Positions 14,701 to 26,880 of a stretch of 64,000 bases of DNA are shown piece by piece. Numbering within the stretch: position 1 is the first letter of the stretch; each line of letters starts with the position of its first letter. Origin of the DNA: Malurus cyaneus samueli (lineage: Eukaryota; Chordata; Aves; Passeriformes; Maluridae); NCBI GenBank assembly GCA_009741485.1, contig CM019215.1, forward strand, positions 78,965,921 to 79,029,920, written 5' to 3'. Under the pieces are notes generated by a model. That model was not told where the DNA came from and made no database searches. It saw only the letters and a list, made by a program, of their open reading frames with translations. A program made the translations under genes and the position numbers.

Positions 14701-16368
14701 CAAGTTCTTTCTTAACCTATGTAATACCAGAAGAAACTTTAGCTTTTTATCATTTTTTTTGTTACCACAAAATCTTCTCCTTCCTTCGCTTTTCCTTTTC
14801 ACTCCAGAAATTTTTATTGCAGAACTCTGGGTGATGCATGAGCAGAAAAGGAACACAGCTTGGCTTTCTCCTTCCATGCTGCATTTGAGGCACGACTAAG
14901 AATGAAAACAATATATCTTCTGAGAGACTGAGCAAATATGATCTTCAATACACTGCTAATTAACAAAGTTGGACACCCTGCTTTTGTTGAACTATTTGCT
15001 AGGCTAGAACTATATTACCTGATAGCAATTACAAAAAATATGTAAGATATTTGCTTTGAAGGAGAAATTGTACTTGAAATTATTATAATTATTATTACTA
15101 CAAAAATCTTTGAAAAAAACCCCAAGCTAGTTAAAAAAAAATAGGTCTGGTTTTGGAATTACTCATACTTTGAATAAAATTGATATAATATTTTTTATGA
15201 TTGGTGGCTGGAAGAGATTTGAAAGTGATCACTGTTGATCTAATGATCAACAATACCAGTTCACAAATTTAGCCTTTTCTAGTTGTGTTTTTTCCTGTTG
15301 CTAAAACCAATAGTTAAATGCACACATTTAAGCACATTTCTGGTTAGCCAGTCTGTATTCTTTGTCACTGACCATAGTTCTGACAGTCCACTCTCTGTCC
15401 CTTGATCAGTCTGTTTGCATTCTGTGACTCTTGATTTTAAAAGGTGATCAAAATGTTTGATTTTGATTTTTGCTTCCAAATTGCCATTATCTTTCATCTT
15501 CCCACACATCTATCCCTTTTTATGCTATCATTTTCATGTTATCATATATACATATGTCTTTCTTTTATGATATACTCTGATGTGTCCCAAATTGTCACTT
15601 GAAATCTGTGATCTACAACAATTAGTAGAAAACTTGTATATGAGAAAACTTTTTTGTCCTGCTCTTTCTCCAAACATGATTGTACAGTTAATGAAAGAAA
15701 AAAAAAAAAAAAATGTCCAGGTACAAAGAAAAAAGGACAGACAAAGAAATATGTAGTAAACCCTAAAGACTGCAGGAATATACCCCTTACAAGAAGGATT
15801 CATAAACCTAAAATCCTGTCTGGCTTTATTAAAGCAGCTAATATAGTTGGAAAAAAGATACTACCTTTTTCCTCAGCCTTTCACTCTATTGCAAATGTAT
15901 AAATGTGTGAATTCAATTAGATTGCATCACTACTACAAACATGGGTTTGTATCAGTGATGTAATGCAAATCTTATTTTCATTTTATTTTTTAAGGGTTTT
16001 TCATAAAATCACGAGAAAGACCTTTAGCACATGTTTTTTTTTTTTTGCCTCTGAAAAACCACAATGTTCTTAACACTTTGCAGTGAGTTTGATGTTGGTA
16101 AGTACAGCAGCACGTCACTCTCTTGGGAAGAAACATTCAGTGGGTGAAATCTGGCCCTTACCGCTATTGCTGTGCAAAAGCTGGCTGTAAAACTGTGCAG
16201 GCTTGGCCGAACATCAGTGACAACAAATATTCTGGCACTATTGCGCAGGATGGCTGAAGGCACTCATCCATGGCACAGGAGAAAACACACTGGCATTGCT
16301 TTGGAAAAGATCAAACTTCCCCCTTGGTCAGTAACTTGCAGATGGCAGCATATGTGTTAGCAGGTGGG
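8784..16368. other. Intergenic, no gene recognised
   Basis: AT-rich. A slightly GC-richer block near 12020-12240 is open on the minus strand for 129 codons but has no domain I recognise. A small hairpin (GTTGATC, TAAT, GATCAAC) lies at 15234-15251. Confidence 0.7.
14094..14128. repeat. AAAAAC simple repeat
   Basis: Irregular CAAAAA/CCAAAAA units over about 35 bases on the plus strand. Confidence 0.85.
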
Positions 16369-17263
16369 TGTCTTGGGTTGATATTTGATGCTAGTTTTGT
16401 TCTGTATTCCTTCTCCGTTGGCACATATGCCCAAAAATGTTTATCTCTTTAAATGCAACCTGGAAGGAAGAAGCAGGGGCTGCTGGGAAGCCACAGAGGA
16501 CAGTTTTTTAACGGCCAGTGCTGGCGCGGGGTCTGTGTGCTCGAGCTGCGCTTCTCGCTGGCTCTCGGCTTTCTCGTCTTTGCTACGTGGAACAGAGTTA
16601 CATTGTCGCAGTTTCTGCTGGCTCAGTTTGTGGCATCGCGGCTTTTCTTCTCAAACATCCCCCCCTGCGTCTCCTGCTGCTCCTCCAGCAGTCCCGCCGA
16701 GGGAGGGGCCTCACGGCTCCATCCCGTCCGGATTTCGGGGTGGACCGCCTCACACGGAGGCACGCCGAGGCCCTCCTCTGATTCATCACTCACTGGGAAG
16801 CTGAGACGGTTACTGTTCTTTTCTTTCGGTTGTTTTTTTTTTTTCGTTTGCCACTGTTACAAGAACCGCCAGTGGGTTCTCCTTTTGTTTCTTTCCCGGG
16901 GGCGGAGTCGCCGCCTGGTTGCGGGGCGAGTTTCTTTTTGTTTGAATATCTGAAGTTACTTTTTATCTGTATCATTGTTCCCTGACTGTTACTCTTTATC
17001 CGTGTCCTGTGGGCACTGTGTTATTTTGTTGTTGTTAATAAACCCTTTTTTTTCTCTTCACTTTTTGCCCAGCATCTATTTCTCGTGGTAGGAAAATTAT
17101 CAAATTTATTTTCCTCTGAAAACATTGTCTCCAAACGGAGACAGTGGGAAAGCTGTTTACTCTCTTTGGCTCTCACTCTGGATCCCGTTGGATGTTGCTG
17201 TGCAGCCTGGTGCCCATTCTGTATCCTAATTTGAGCATTAGCTGAAACAAAGCCCTTCATTTA
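16369..17263 (+). mobile_element. Candidate solo LTR of an endogenous retrovirus (GC-rich patch)
   Basis: This block is unlike its AT-rich surroundings: 16450-16930 is GC-rich with many CpG. It begins TGTCTTGGGTTG and could end in ACA near 17263. It carries an AATAAA (17039-17044) after a GT/T-rich stretch, as in an LTR R region, and a 7-bp hairpin (TGTCTCC/GGAGACA) near 17126. No gag, pol or env sequence flanks it, so a solo LTR is the best guess. I could not find a clear target-site duplication, so boundaries and identity are uncertain. A retroposed gene fragment or CpG island is the alternative. Confidence 0.4.
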
Positions 17264-18416
17264 CACGGTGGATGGGGTTGAAAAGCCTCTTCATGTCTTG
17301 CTTTCCCTCTGCATCCCTGCCGAGCACTGTTCGGGCTTGTTCCTAAAGACTTGTCATTAAATTACAAATCTGGAATGGCTGGAGAAAAATTAATCTTTTT
17401 TCAGCAATCAAAAGATAATGTCTCATCAAGAAATCAAATGGAAAGGCATGGAAGGAGTCCTTAGAAATAAAACCCAATCAGTTCTGAAGGAGTGGAGACC
17501 AGCTGGTGTTGGATACTACAACCTGGTATTCTTCTGCTGTCCACCCATTCCGTATCTCTGTAATCTGCTTTAAGTGAATGATTAACTTTTAGGTTAAAGC
17601 TATTGCTTTTTGAAATCTGAGCATATTCCTGCAGTCTTTGGGGCTTACAGCACATTTCTTTGTCTATCTTTTTTCCTTTGTACCTGGAATTAAAAGCGTC
17701 TTTCATTCACTTTCTTGCAGGAGGCAAGTCCAGGAAAGAAACTGCACTCATCGTCTTGAAACTATCTCAGATCTGTCTCCAAAACAAATACTTGTTCAAA
17801 GAACCATTTAGTTTGGAAGTAATCTTTGCCTAAGATTCACATGGAAGGTTTTCTTCTTTCCAGATGTCTGGAATTTGTGGGGCAGCAAAATCTAATTAAA
17901 AGCAAAATTTCTGTTTATTTTAGAAGTGAAGGTACATAAATTAATGTCTCCTAAACTGTTAGCTCTCCTCGAGGCAGTATGGCCTGTGGAGAGAAGAACA
18001 CTTTTCTGCTTCTGTCTTCACTGTATCATGCTGGGTGTCCTTGGGGGAACTGGTGCACAAATAAGTGCTTTTCCTACCTGTAAAACAGCGATAATGACAC
18101 TGACCTTCTTTGTAAAAAAGCTTTAAAAACTAAGGATAAAAAGCATTATATAAGAAGTAAGTATTATTATTGTTGCCCCTAGCAACTAACAGTCTGCTTC
18201 CTGACAGCTGCAAGAGCAAGTCTCAAGTGACAAAAATCTCAGCCCTAATTTTCTTCTCACCATTTTTATGGTGAAACTCTATCTTTCACCCCTTCTTCCA
18301 TGAGTATATGTCAGATATGTAGGATTATTACAGGATCCAGGGTCTGGTAGGGTCATCCTGCCTTTAGCTGCTGGAGGGAAGGAAAGGCTGTAAGGATCCC
18401 AGACAGGTTTTGGCAT

Positions 18417-18448
18417 CCTGTATTGCTCCAAACCTGTATTGCTCCAAA
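18417..18448. repeat. 16-bp perfect tandem duplication
   Basis: CCTGTATTGCTCCAAA occurs twice in a row, at 18417-18432 and 18433-18448. Confidence 0.9.
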
Positions 18449-20120
18449 GATATTCTTGCTTTACACAGATCATAAACTGTTTCTAGTCTGGTCTAAATGT
18501 CTACCAGTAACTCAAAGGGTAAACTGAAGGACGGAACTATAAGAAGTGAACAATGTCATCATTTAACTCCTACCAAAAAATCAAGATCTGTGTTTGTGCA
18601 GGCATACTTTGTGCAGCCTGTCATTACCCTGTGAGAAATGATGGGAGAAATGATTGCCATGCTGACTCTAAAAGCAAATGCTTTTTAAATTACAGAGCTC
18701 ATTCCAAGCTTGATAAAGGTATATTAATATGTGTTATGACAGGAGTTGTGTCAAATTCCATGATAAAATGAAAAAATCGGGAATGTACTCATATTTTAAG
18801 TTACAGGACTGTTATGAAAATGTATTTCCTGCTAAAACAGTGCAAAGAAAAAGACATTGTAGTTGTGACAAAACACTGTCACTTCTTCAGCTTTTAGTGG
18901 TGATCTGAAATTTTTCTAAAAAGTATTCTAATGAAATTTGCTGGAGTGGGAGAAAGGTGCTTTATTTTAAATGGAATAATGGGGGACAGGAAGTAAAAGG
19001 AAAGAAGTGCATGTTTATGGATTTCCTGTGCTGCATGGTGCCTCGTGACAGCCAGTGGGCTGATTCCAAACAAAGGCACTCACTTCCCCTGTAGAAATAA
19101 CGTCAACGTGATTTCTTTGGAACACAAGAACAGTGATATTCACAACACTCTTTTCTGCATTTTCATTTCTGTGAGATTTTAATGAAGATGCAAAATCCAA
19201 ATTTGGAAGTGATTTTTAAGCAGAGTTCAGGCCAGATCTCTCCATGTTTGAATTATGATTCATGGACTGAAACTTAACTGAAGTGTGAAATATACCTTCT
19301 AACAACAGGATGCTAGAACAGCATAAAGTAATCTGGGAAATCAGATTGTTTTATATCTTCTGCTTTGCACTTAGTTGAATGTGTCTTGTGTTCTGCCATG
19401 GATTTTTTCCTTTGAAATGGGCATCTCTGTTTGGTGAGGTATGGTACCTAAAGGTCACTGTTGGATAACCTTTTCGATAGTAAAGTGAGGTTTGTTTTTT
19501 GGTTTTTTTTTTTTTTTGTTTGTTTGTTTTAATATTATGCACATATATATACTCACCCTTGCATATAGAACAGGTGCCAATAAAATAATATCCATGCCAC
19601 ATTCCTGAAAAATTCTTCTAGAATTCCTCTCTTCCTCTATTCTCCTCCCCTGGAAAGAAGCAAACAATGTGATATTCCCCATTGTGCTTTTTTTTTATTT
19701 TTTTCTTTCTGAAACATCTTGCTTGTCTACAAATTCAATTGTGAAATATAAAATGTAACAATACTCTAATATGAAATGACCCAACACTTATGTTTGCTGT
19801 CTGTCTGCTTAGCACAAGTGAGAAGTGAAGTATAAATGTAACTTTAAAATACAACTTTCAATGTAAATTAGACCACTAGCAGTTGAAATGCCTGTGGTAG
19901 AACAAAAAGTGTTAATGTCTGTTGTCATCAATTCATGAGAGAAATACAAAATTTCTTCTACTTTTTTTTTTTCTCTTTTGTTCTGTGTGTGACTATTCTG
20001 TTCTGAAAACAATGCATAGAAGTAGCTCACAAAAAGTAGCTTCATTCTCAGAGATACAGAGGAGGACAAAAGGTTATGAGAGGCCTCTTGGGGCTTGATG
20101 GCAACAATTCACGAATTCGC

Positions 20121-20142
20121 AAAACAATTTACAAATTGTTTT
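20121..20142. repeat. Inverted repeat: 10-bp arms, 2-base loop, within AAAACAATT-type repeats
   Basis: AAAACAATTT, AC, AAATTGTTTT forms a perfect palindrome. Two further ACAAAACAATT direct repeats follow up to about 20166. Confidence 0.85.
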
Positions 20143-22764
20143 TACAAAACAATTCACAAAACAATTTAATGAAAGTACTAAAAATTTTAGACATTTTTGT
20201 ATATGATGGTGGTTGCATTTAGGTTGCTTTATCTGGCATAATGAGGAGTCTGTTTCAGCATTTCCTTGAAAAATGTAACCTGTGGGAGATTGTCTCCAGC
20301 ATTATTTTTTACTGATAAGACTACTTACCAGAGTAAACTTGTAAGTCTATGAAAATGTTACACAATTCAGTTTAAGTGAAAAGAAATAGAAAAATATGTA
20401 GACATTAAAAAACAAGACCTCCATCAAGCTGTAATGATTTTATGGGTTGGTTTGTTTTTTTTTTTTTGTTTTTTTTTTTACCTAGAACATTTCACTTGAC
20501 ATATTTACTCCATTTTCTCAGCTTATGTGTTCTTAACCCTGGAGAGAGACCATTCAAAATCGATTTAAGTCTGTTCAGAATGATCACTAAATCTAACAGT
20601 ATTTCCTTGGGAGTTACTAAATTTATCTTGGTCCTTTGCAGCCACAAGTAGGTTTTCTGCTAGAGATCGTGAGTTTGTCTTGTAAATTCTAAGTTTTCCC
20701 AACTGCTTCTTCTCCTTTGCAGTGAACCACAACAGATCTGAGTGGCAGAAGAGAGATCTTCGGTGATATTAGCACCATAAAAATTATTTTTCTCCTTTCT
20801 CTTAAACCTCTTCTAAGGTCCCAAGGCCTTGAACTCCCCAGTGAGACATATCTGATGTATTAGGCAGTCCCATGGATCCAGAACTTTACTAAGCACAGTT
20901 GACTTCACAGAGGATGAAGATGTGAATAAATATGAAATACCCAGCACTCCTGTGCCTCAGTTCTCTCACAGAGGGAGGAAAATCTTCAGAAGCATCACTG
21001 GAAGGAATTTTGACCTCTCATCTCTCCCTTTGCATTTTGATGTTTAACCAGTGTGGCGTATCCCACTGTGATGATCAGCACTTCTGCCCATTATTGGACT
21101 TATATTATTTGCCTATCCAGCTGAATCCAGGTTTTCCAAAGAAAACCTGCAAAACCAACAATAAACCATCAAACTCTAAGACTCTTTCATAATCTTCTTT
21201 TCCTCCTCTATGTCTTTGAGAATCAAACCACTTTTTGTCAATGACTTTTATTTGTTGCAAGAATGTTTGAAATTTCCAGTTATTTTGAGAAGTTACTTGT
21301 TTTAGTATGTCAACTGCAAGAAGTTGTGTAAATCCATGTAGGACATCTTTTAAACACATCTTGCTTTAAGAAATACAGGGCTCTTGGACTCACAAGTGAG
21401 ATAACTGGAAAGCATTCTTGCATTCTCTTGCTGAAAACAAAGGCTAAAAGCCACCCTCTCTTTAGTGACAATGACTCACGGGGTGAGAAAATCTAGGGTG
21501 AGAGAAGGGAAATGAGGGGTCTCTTTTAGTTGATTTTTTGGACTTTCTGCTCTTGTCAAAATACCACAGTGGTACCATGGCATAATGATACTGAGCACAG
21601 ATCTGTAGCAGAACATTTTGTAAGGTGACTTCTACTATACCTCTTTCTGCTGTTACTGAAGAAAAACCAAACAACTCCCCAAAATACAGAAAGAATATTA
21701 TTTCTATGTAAAAAAATATAATTTCTCAAGTGTTTTCGTGTCTTCAAGGAAGAAGAATTTCTCTTGTTCCTTTCATCCTGCCTTCACTAGCAGCCTCTTT
21801 GAAGTCACACTGGTACCCTTTGATGTGCTCTGCACCAAGTCTTGACATCTTAAAAACTTACTCAACTCCATGGACTTACTGTATCGGTTCTTGCTTGAGG
21901 ACAGATTTTCATTTTCCTCTCCCTTGTTATTTTCAGACCTCTGATGACAATTAACAAGATTGCTGAAAGATCTCCTCTGCTGTGTAAAATGAAGTTTGGA
22001 GTACAATTTCTAGAAGTCAAGGAGGTTTACCCTATATTTTTTATTTTGGGTTTGTTTGGGTTTCATTCCTCCCCTCCTCCCCTGTCATTTCCCTTCAGGG
22101 ATATATGTTTTTATTGTCCTTTTCTCTTCCATCCCATCTTAGGGCAGTGCCCTAAAATTATAGAAATTTAATTCAAAGACTAATGGGTTCCTGTGCGCTT
22201 CCACTTTGCCAGCAACAGTTGAGAACATACACTCCGTAACTCTTTTGCTTTCACCTCCAAAAGACACAAAACGGAAATACGCATTCCTATGCCATCAAGT
22301 TATACACTCACGGCCTGTAACTGCATCACATCCATGCACGTAGCTGCCACATATTTGCAGGTTATTTTGACATTTCTGTGGCACTAAGTGTTTTTGTTTG
22401 CAACATAGTGTCACAGACCTGACACGCAGCTCACAACAAGCTGTTCAGGTGTTTGTTTGGAACCACAATCACAAACACAGACATTCCTTTCCCCAAAAAA
22501 AAAGGAGTTCGGTGTGAGGAAACTTGAGATACATCCTTGGGGCTGGCCGAAGTGTATGGTAGAAGAACTAAATAAAGAATAATAAAAAAACAGTTTTAAT
22601 AAATAGTCTGAAAGTCAACATAGTAGAGAGGAAATCAGCAGGCAGGCAGGAGTATGTTTTTATGTCCAGTGAAATGTCTTTGGCTGCAGCCTCTTTATTG
22701 TTTTTTTTAAGGTAAGAGATGAGTGCCTCAGTAGTCCACATTACATTTTTTAATCTCATATGTA

Positions 22765-22766
<2 letters not shown>

Positions 22767-22795
<29 letters not shown>
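22767..22795. repeat. Poly-T tract, 29 bases
   Basis: Uninterrupted T run in the 3' flank of the cadherin gene. Confidence 0.9.
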
Positions 22796-24031
22796 GAAAA
22801 CACCTGAAAAATTGCTAAGTAATACAGAGAAAAACTTGAAACATTATTATTTTGGACATCTCATGGGCATGTGTTGGTTTTCCTTAAAGTTGATATTAAA
22901 AATGGAAATGCTATGGACAATGTACTTCCTATAATATTGACATTGTTTTTACTTTTCCATATATTTGAGGTTTTATATTTTTCTTTTTTAAAACCAAATG
23001 TGGATAAATCCTTCATCTCGTTTAAATCACATGGTCAATTTATATTCCTTTTATGCTGTGTTGTGGAAAAAAAAAAGTGCATTGCATAAAAGATTATCCA
23101 GCAAATATATTTAAAACAAAAATATGTACTTGATGATTGTCATTAAGGCTTAAGGAAATATGGACATTTACACAGTTCTTTGAAGGTCTAGAACATAACA
23201 TGTGTAATAAAATACTAGTTAGACTTTGTTTTTATCTCTTGGCTCCCTTTTTTAAAAATAAACTATTAGTGATATGTCTTAATTTTCTAATTGATTGAAA
23301 ACTACAAAATAAGATTTATATGCAATAGCCCTCCTTTTATTCTTGATGTCAGCTTAATTATTCATTTTTTTAACAGTACATTAAAAATTGTTTCCACGTC
23401 TACCAGAATAAATTTTAATAGTTCCTTAGATCCCCAGGCATGTATCTGTACAATCCTCTCACTGGTCATCTGCTCGCATAAGAAGGGTGTGTGGGAGATG
23501 AGCTTCACCATGATACTGCATTATTATGTCATGTAGCAATACACATTGCAAGTCAGAGTGTGTTTATTTATAATCATTTCCTCAAAATATTTTTTTTTCT
23601 CCATACAGCATTCCCATTACAGTGCACTGCCTCCATATCGTTCCTGCACAGTACATTGCAACCATTAATCCTCTATAAGAAGATGAATTCAGGAATGAAG
23701 CCTTGCACAATACGCAGCTTCCTTTGTTCAGAAGGACTGGACATTTCTCTGTGATTAACAAAGTACATGAGTAAGTAGTGTTTTATAAATACTAATTTTT
23801 TTAATAAAAAATACAAAAATATAAATATACATATATAAAAATATCAGGATGAGTCCAACACACAGACATTCTTTAACTCAATAAATATGGCAGTAATATT
23901 AATATTTTTAAAGTATATTTTTGGGATTATGTTACAATGCAGTTGCACACTGTCAAAGATATAGGAAAGGTAATGCAAAGCAATTTAAAAATATGGAGTT
24001 TCCATGTCATTATTAAAGGCACAAAAAGCCT

Positions 24032-24037
24032 TTTATT
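24032..24037 (-). promoter_or_regulatory. Candidate polyadenylation signal AATAAA of the cadherin gene
   Basis: This is the first AATAAA found on the minus strand downstream of the stop codon, about 247 bases after it. It is followed within 30 bases by a T/GT-rich stretch (ctttttgtg), as expected of a cleavage element. AATAAA is common in AT-rich DNA, and a longer 3' UTR using later signals is equally possible. Confidence 0.35.
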
Positions 24038-24283
24038 TTCTTTTCATTACCAATAAAACCCTTTCATTAGAGGTTTCTAGGCAGAGGGGTGAGTTATAGA
24101 TTTTTTTTTAAATCTCGATCGTTCATATTCATTCACATTGACTTATTGATTAAGCAAACCCTTACTAAGACAACACCTATTTTTTGTAAATTATTTTTTT
24201 CTCAAGCAAGAGAGAGTAGGCCACTTTATCTAGGAACATAGACATGAATTCCACTAACACTGACCAGGTCACAGATTACTTTC
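24038..24283 (-). other. Proximal 3' UTR of the cadherin gene (if the first poly-A signal is used)
   Basis: Inferred from the position between the TGA stop and the first AATAAA. The sequence is AT-rich with no open frame or repeat that I recognise. Its true extent needs transcript data. Confidence 0.4.
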
Positions 24284-24771
24284 TCAGTCTCGATCACTGT
24301 CCTCTCCACCATACATATCTGCTAGTTTTTTGAACCGAGGTCCCCAGTCACTGAGGTAATCATAGTCTTGGTTGCCTTCTGTGGTAAGTGATTCCAGGGA
24401 GCTGAGTGAATTTGCTATGGAATCATTTCCTTCGTAGGCATATGTTGCTAGTGAATCATAAGGAGGGGCAGCTGGGTCTAAATCATTTTCCTTTAACCTT
24501 CTATGAATAAAATCCTGGACATCGATGTTTTCCCAAAGAGGTGCAGTCCGCCTTATCTGAAAAATTGTTTCTGGGATAACATCTCTCCTCATCTTGCTTT
24601 CCTCCCTGGCTTCTGGATTTCTCAGTGTGCCAATGTCAAAAGCCTGGGTGTCTTCTTCCCCACCTCCTTCATCATTATAGGTCACAATATTGTCCCGAAC
24701 ATCATCCTTTGAGATAATCAAGGGTTCTTTCTTCCTCTGTCTCTTGAGAGCCGTAAACAAGACAACTAAAA
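24284..24771 (-). CDS. CDH9: Cadherin exon 12 (488 coding bp): end of membrane helix and complete cytoplasmic tail
   Basis: Acceptor tccttttag on the minus strand; the stop is TGA at 24286-24284. The exon completes the helix ([17 protein letters not shown]) and encodes the whole tail. The juxtamembrane p120-catenin site lies in [13 protein letters not shown] and [14 protein letters not shown]; the beta-catenin site lies in [17 protein letters not shown] and the serine cluster [12 protein letters not shown]. The protein ends [11 protein letters not shown]. The segment [15 protein letters not shown] is the best paralogue discriminator and favours CDH9. A methionine 19 bases upstream of the splice site is intronic and is not a start. 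Confidence 0.95.
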
Positions 24772-26848
24772 CTAAAAGGAAACAAAGCATAATTGAAGAA
24801 ATGGGTAGTTAGAAAGTAAATAAATGAGCTAAAATTTTATCTCATCTGTTGACTTGGAAAAGTTTTAAGGCTGAATGGGATTGTTTTTTTTTTTTTGGAA
24901 ATGTACTGATAAAATCTATCTCCAAGTTGAACTTAATAAAGAAAAGTATTAATGAGTTTATAGCAGTATAAAACTTACGCTTCTTTAAAACCTGTGGGAG
25001 AATGATCAAAATATTATATATTTAAACAGATTTACAACTGTTAATATAAATAATACAATTATATATTTAACTGTTTAAATATATACTACAACTGAAGTAA
25101 AAAAGTAAACAATAGCATAAAATATCATCCTACTGAGGTTTGACTTGGATTTTAATTTTATGAAGTAATACTTTTCTGGCAATCACTAAATGTTCTTTCA
25201 TCAAATGCAGTTGAATCTCCTTGGCAAAAGTTGTTCACATTCTTGAAAGCTAGTGATTTAGGTATTCCCAAATGTCTCATTCACTTCTGAATATGGGAAC
25301 TACAGGACTTTCTGAAAATAAGAACCTGAAGACCTTAAGCTATCAATATTATTGACAAAACAGCTTTTGTTTCAAAGACTGTGAGAATTGAAATCCAGTC
25401 TTTGTTACTGAATGTTTCTTTCAAAAAACCATGATCCCCTTAGTTTATGAAGTGTTAGCTGAATAACTCTTTCTTCTGAAGAGGTAAGGATAGATACAAA
25501 AATGAACCTTTACAAGGGGAGATCAAAAAATGAAGTTAGGATTTGTAAATACATTCTGGTATCTAAATGCTATTGATTTCAGTAGCAATTCAATGCTGAA
25601 GTGTATTTAAAAATCTGACTCTCTCTCCAGTAGCTGGAGTAAATAGGAGAGGCCAGAAAGACTGTCTGTCAATGAAACATAGCAGTGGTTGTTGAACCAT
25701 AAATGCTGAATTGTTTTGTTCAGTGTTAGGAGCTAAATTTTTACTTTGAATGACCCGAGTACTGGTGAATAAAAGATAAGGTTGGACATGCTGCAGGTAG
25801 AGAGAGGGGAACAGAGATTTTCACATGCCATGGTATAATGTGACTATAAACAGTGTTCTGGTTTATTTGTGTTTTCTTCTTTGTGTCTGTATAGAAGCCT
25901 TTCTTTTCAAGTTTTCATAATGCTAGAGGAGAAACTACACACTTCAGAAAGTGAAAAAAATTCCATACACCAGACAAGGGAAGATCACTGAAAGGTTATT
26001 ATGAAGAAGTGTTTTTGACAGCCTGATACTTAATGTGCCTCAGATAGGTTGGGCCTGTTGACACCAATGTACTATTATAACACACTATACCTTATTGAAA
26101 AATTAAGTAAGGTGCTGAGTATCACACTAGCTGTAGGCTAAAAATTCTGTTTAGGTGCTTTGTAGCCATGTTTCTTTGACTTATATATGTCTGTAGTGCT
26201 AGGTAGAGCAGGGCCTCTAGCCCTGGGGCTGAGAGACACAAAGTGGTCATACTTGCTCTGCACAGCAATGGTCCCTGATCCTCTTCTGAGACCCATGTGC
26301 TGTTGCTGCGACCCTAAGGCACATTTTGAATTTTGATCAGTTCAAAGTTTAGTACAGATTTGTTCAATCTGTACTAAAACATTGCAGCCAGTCAGAGCAA
26401 TGTTTTCATTGCGAGTGAGTAAGGGCATGTGTTTTCACACTCCATTTTCTCATGCTCTATGTTGGGGCATGAAGAATGGTTTTCAAGATGCAGAACTTGT
26501 TGTCATGGTGTTAAGAACATGCAAGGTGAAGAGCTAGGTTAGGCACAGTTTGAACCATAATGTTCTCCTGGAAGTGGTGCCCTGCAAGTTCTGCTGCTCG
26601 GACTATGCCTGGACAACATCCTGGGGAATCCAAGGAGGGTAATGCTGAGACCGGGCCAGCAGAGATGCCTGAACCTAAGCAGTATGGACAAAGAGCTTGT
26701 CAGAGCTCAAGTATTCTCATTTCCTTAAATCCAGTGCAGATATAGTTCCTACCTATTGCCCTTCTTCTAAAACCTGGAGCAAAAATTAAGAGGATCACAG
26801 AGGTTATCTTGCATCCAGTGTAAAAAACTGAAAAACGAAAAAGAAAAA

Positions 26849-26880
<32 letters not shown>

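Larger units (their letters stand above)
17264..24031. other. Intergenic or distal 3' UTR, no gene recognised
   Basis: AT-rich sequence downstream of the cadherin. Part could be transcribed as an extended 3' UTR; nothing in the sequence settles this. Confidence 0.65.

Noticed and set aside
15234..15251. Small hairpin GTTGATC-TAAT-GATCAAC
   Set aside because: Seven-base arms are common by chance in 64 kb.
16453..16953. Overlapping open frames of 166, 139 and 87 codons
   Set aside because: Several frames are open at once because the patch is GC-rich. Composition, not coding, explains them, and the block looks like an LTR.
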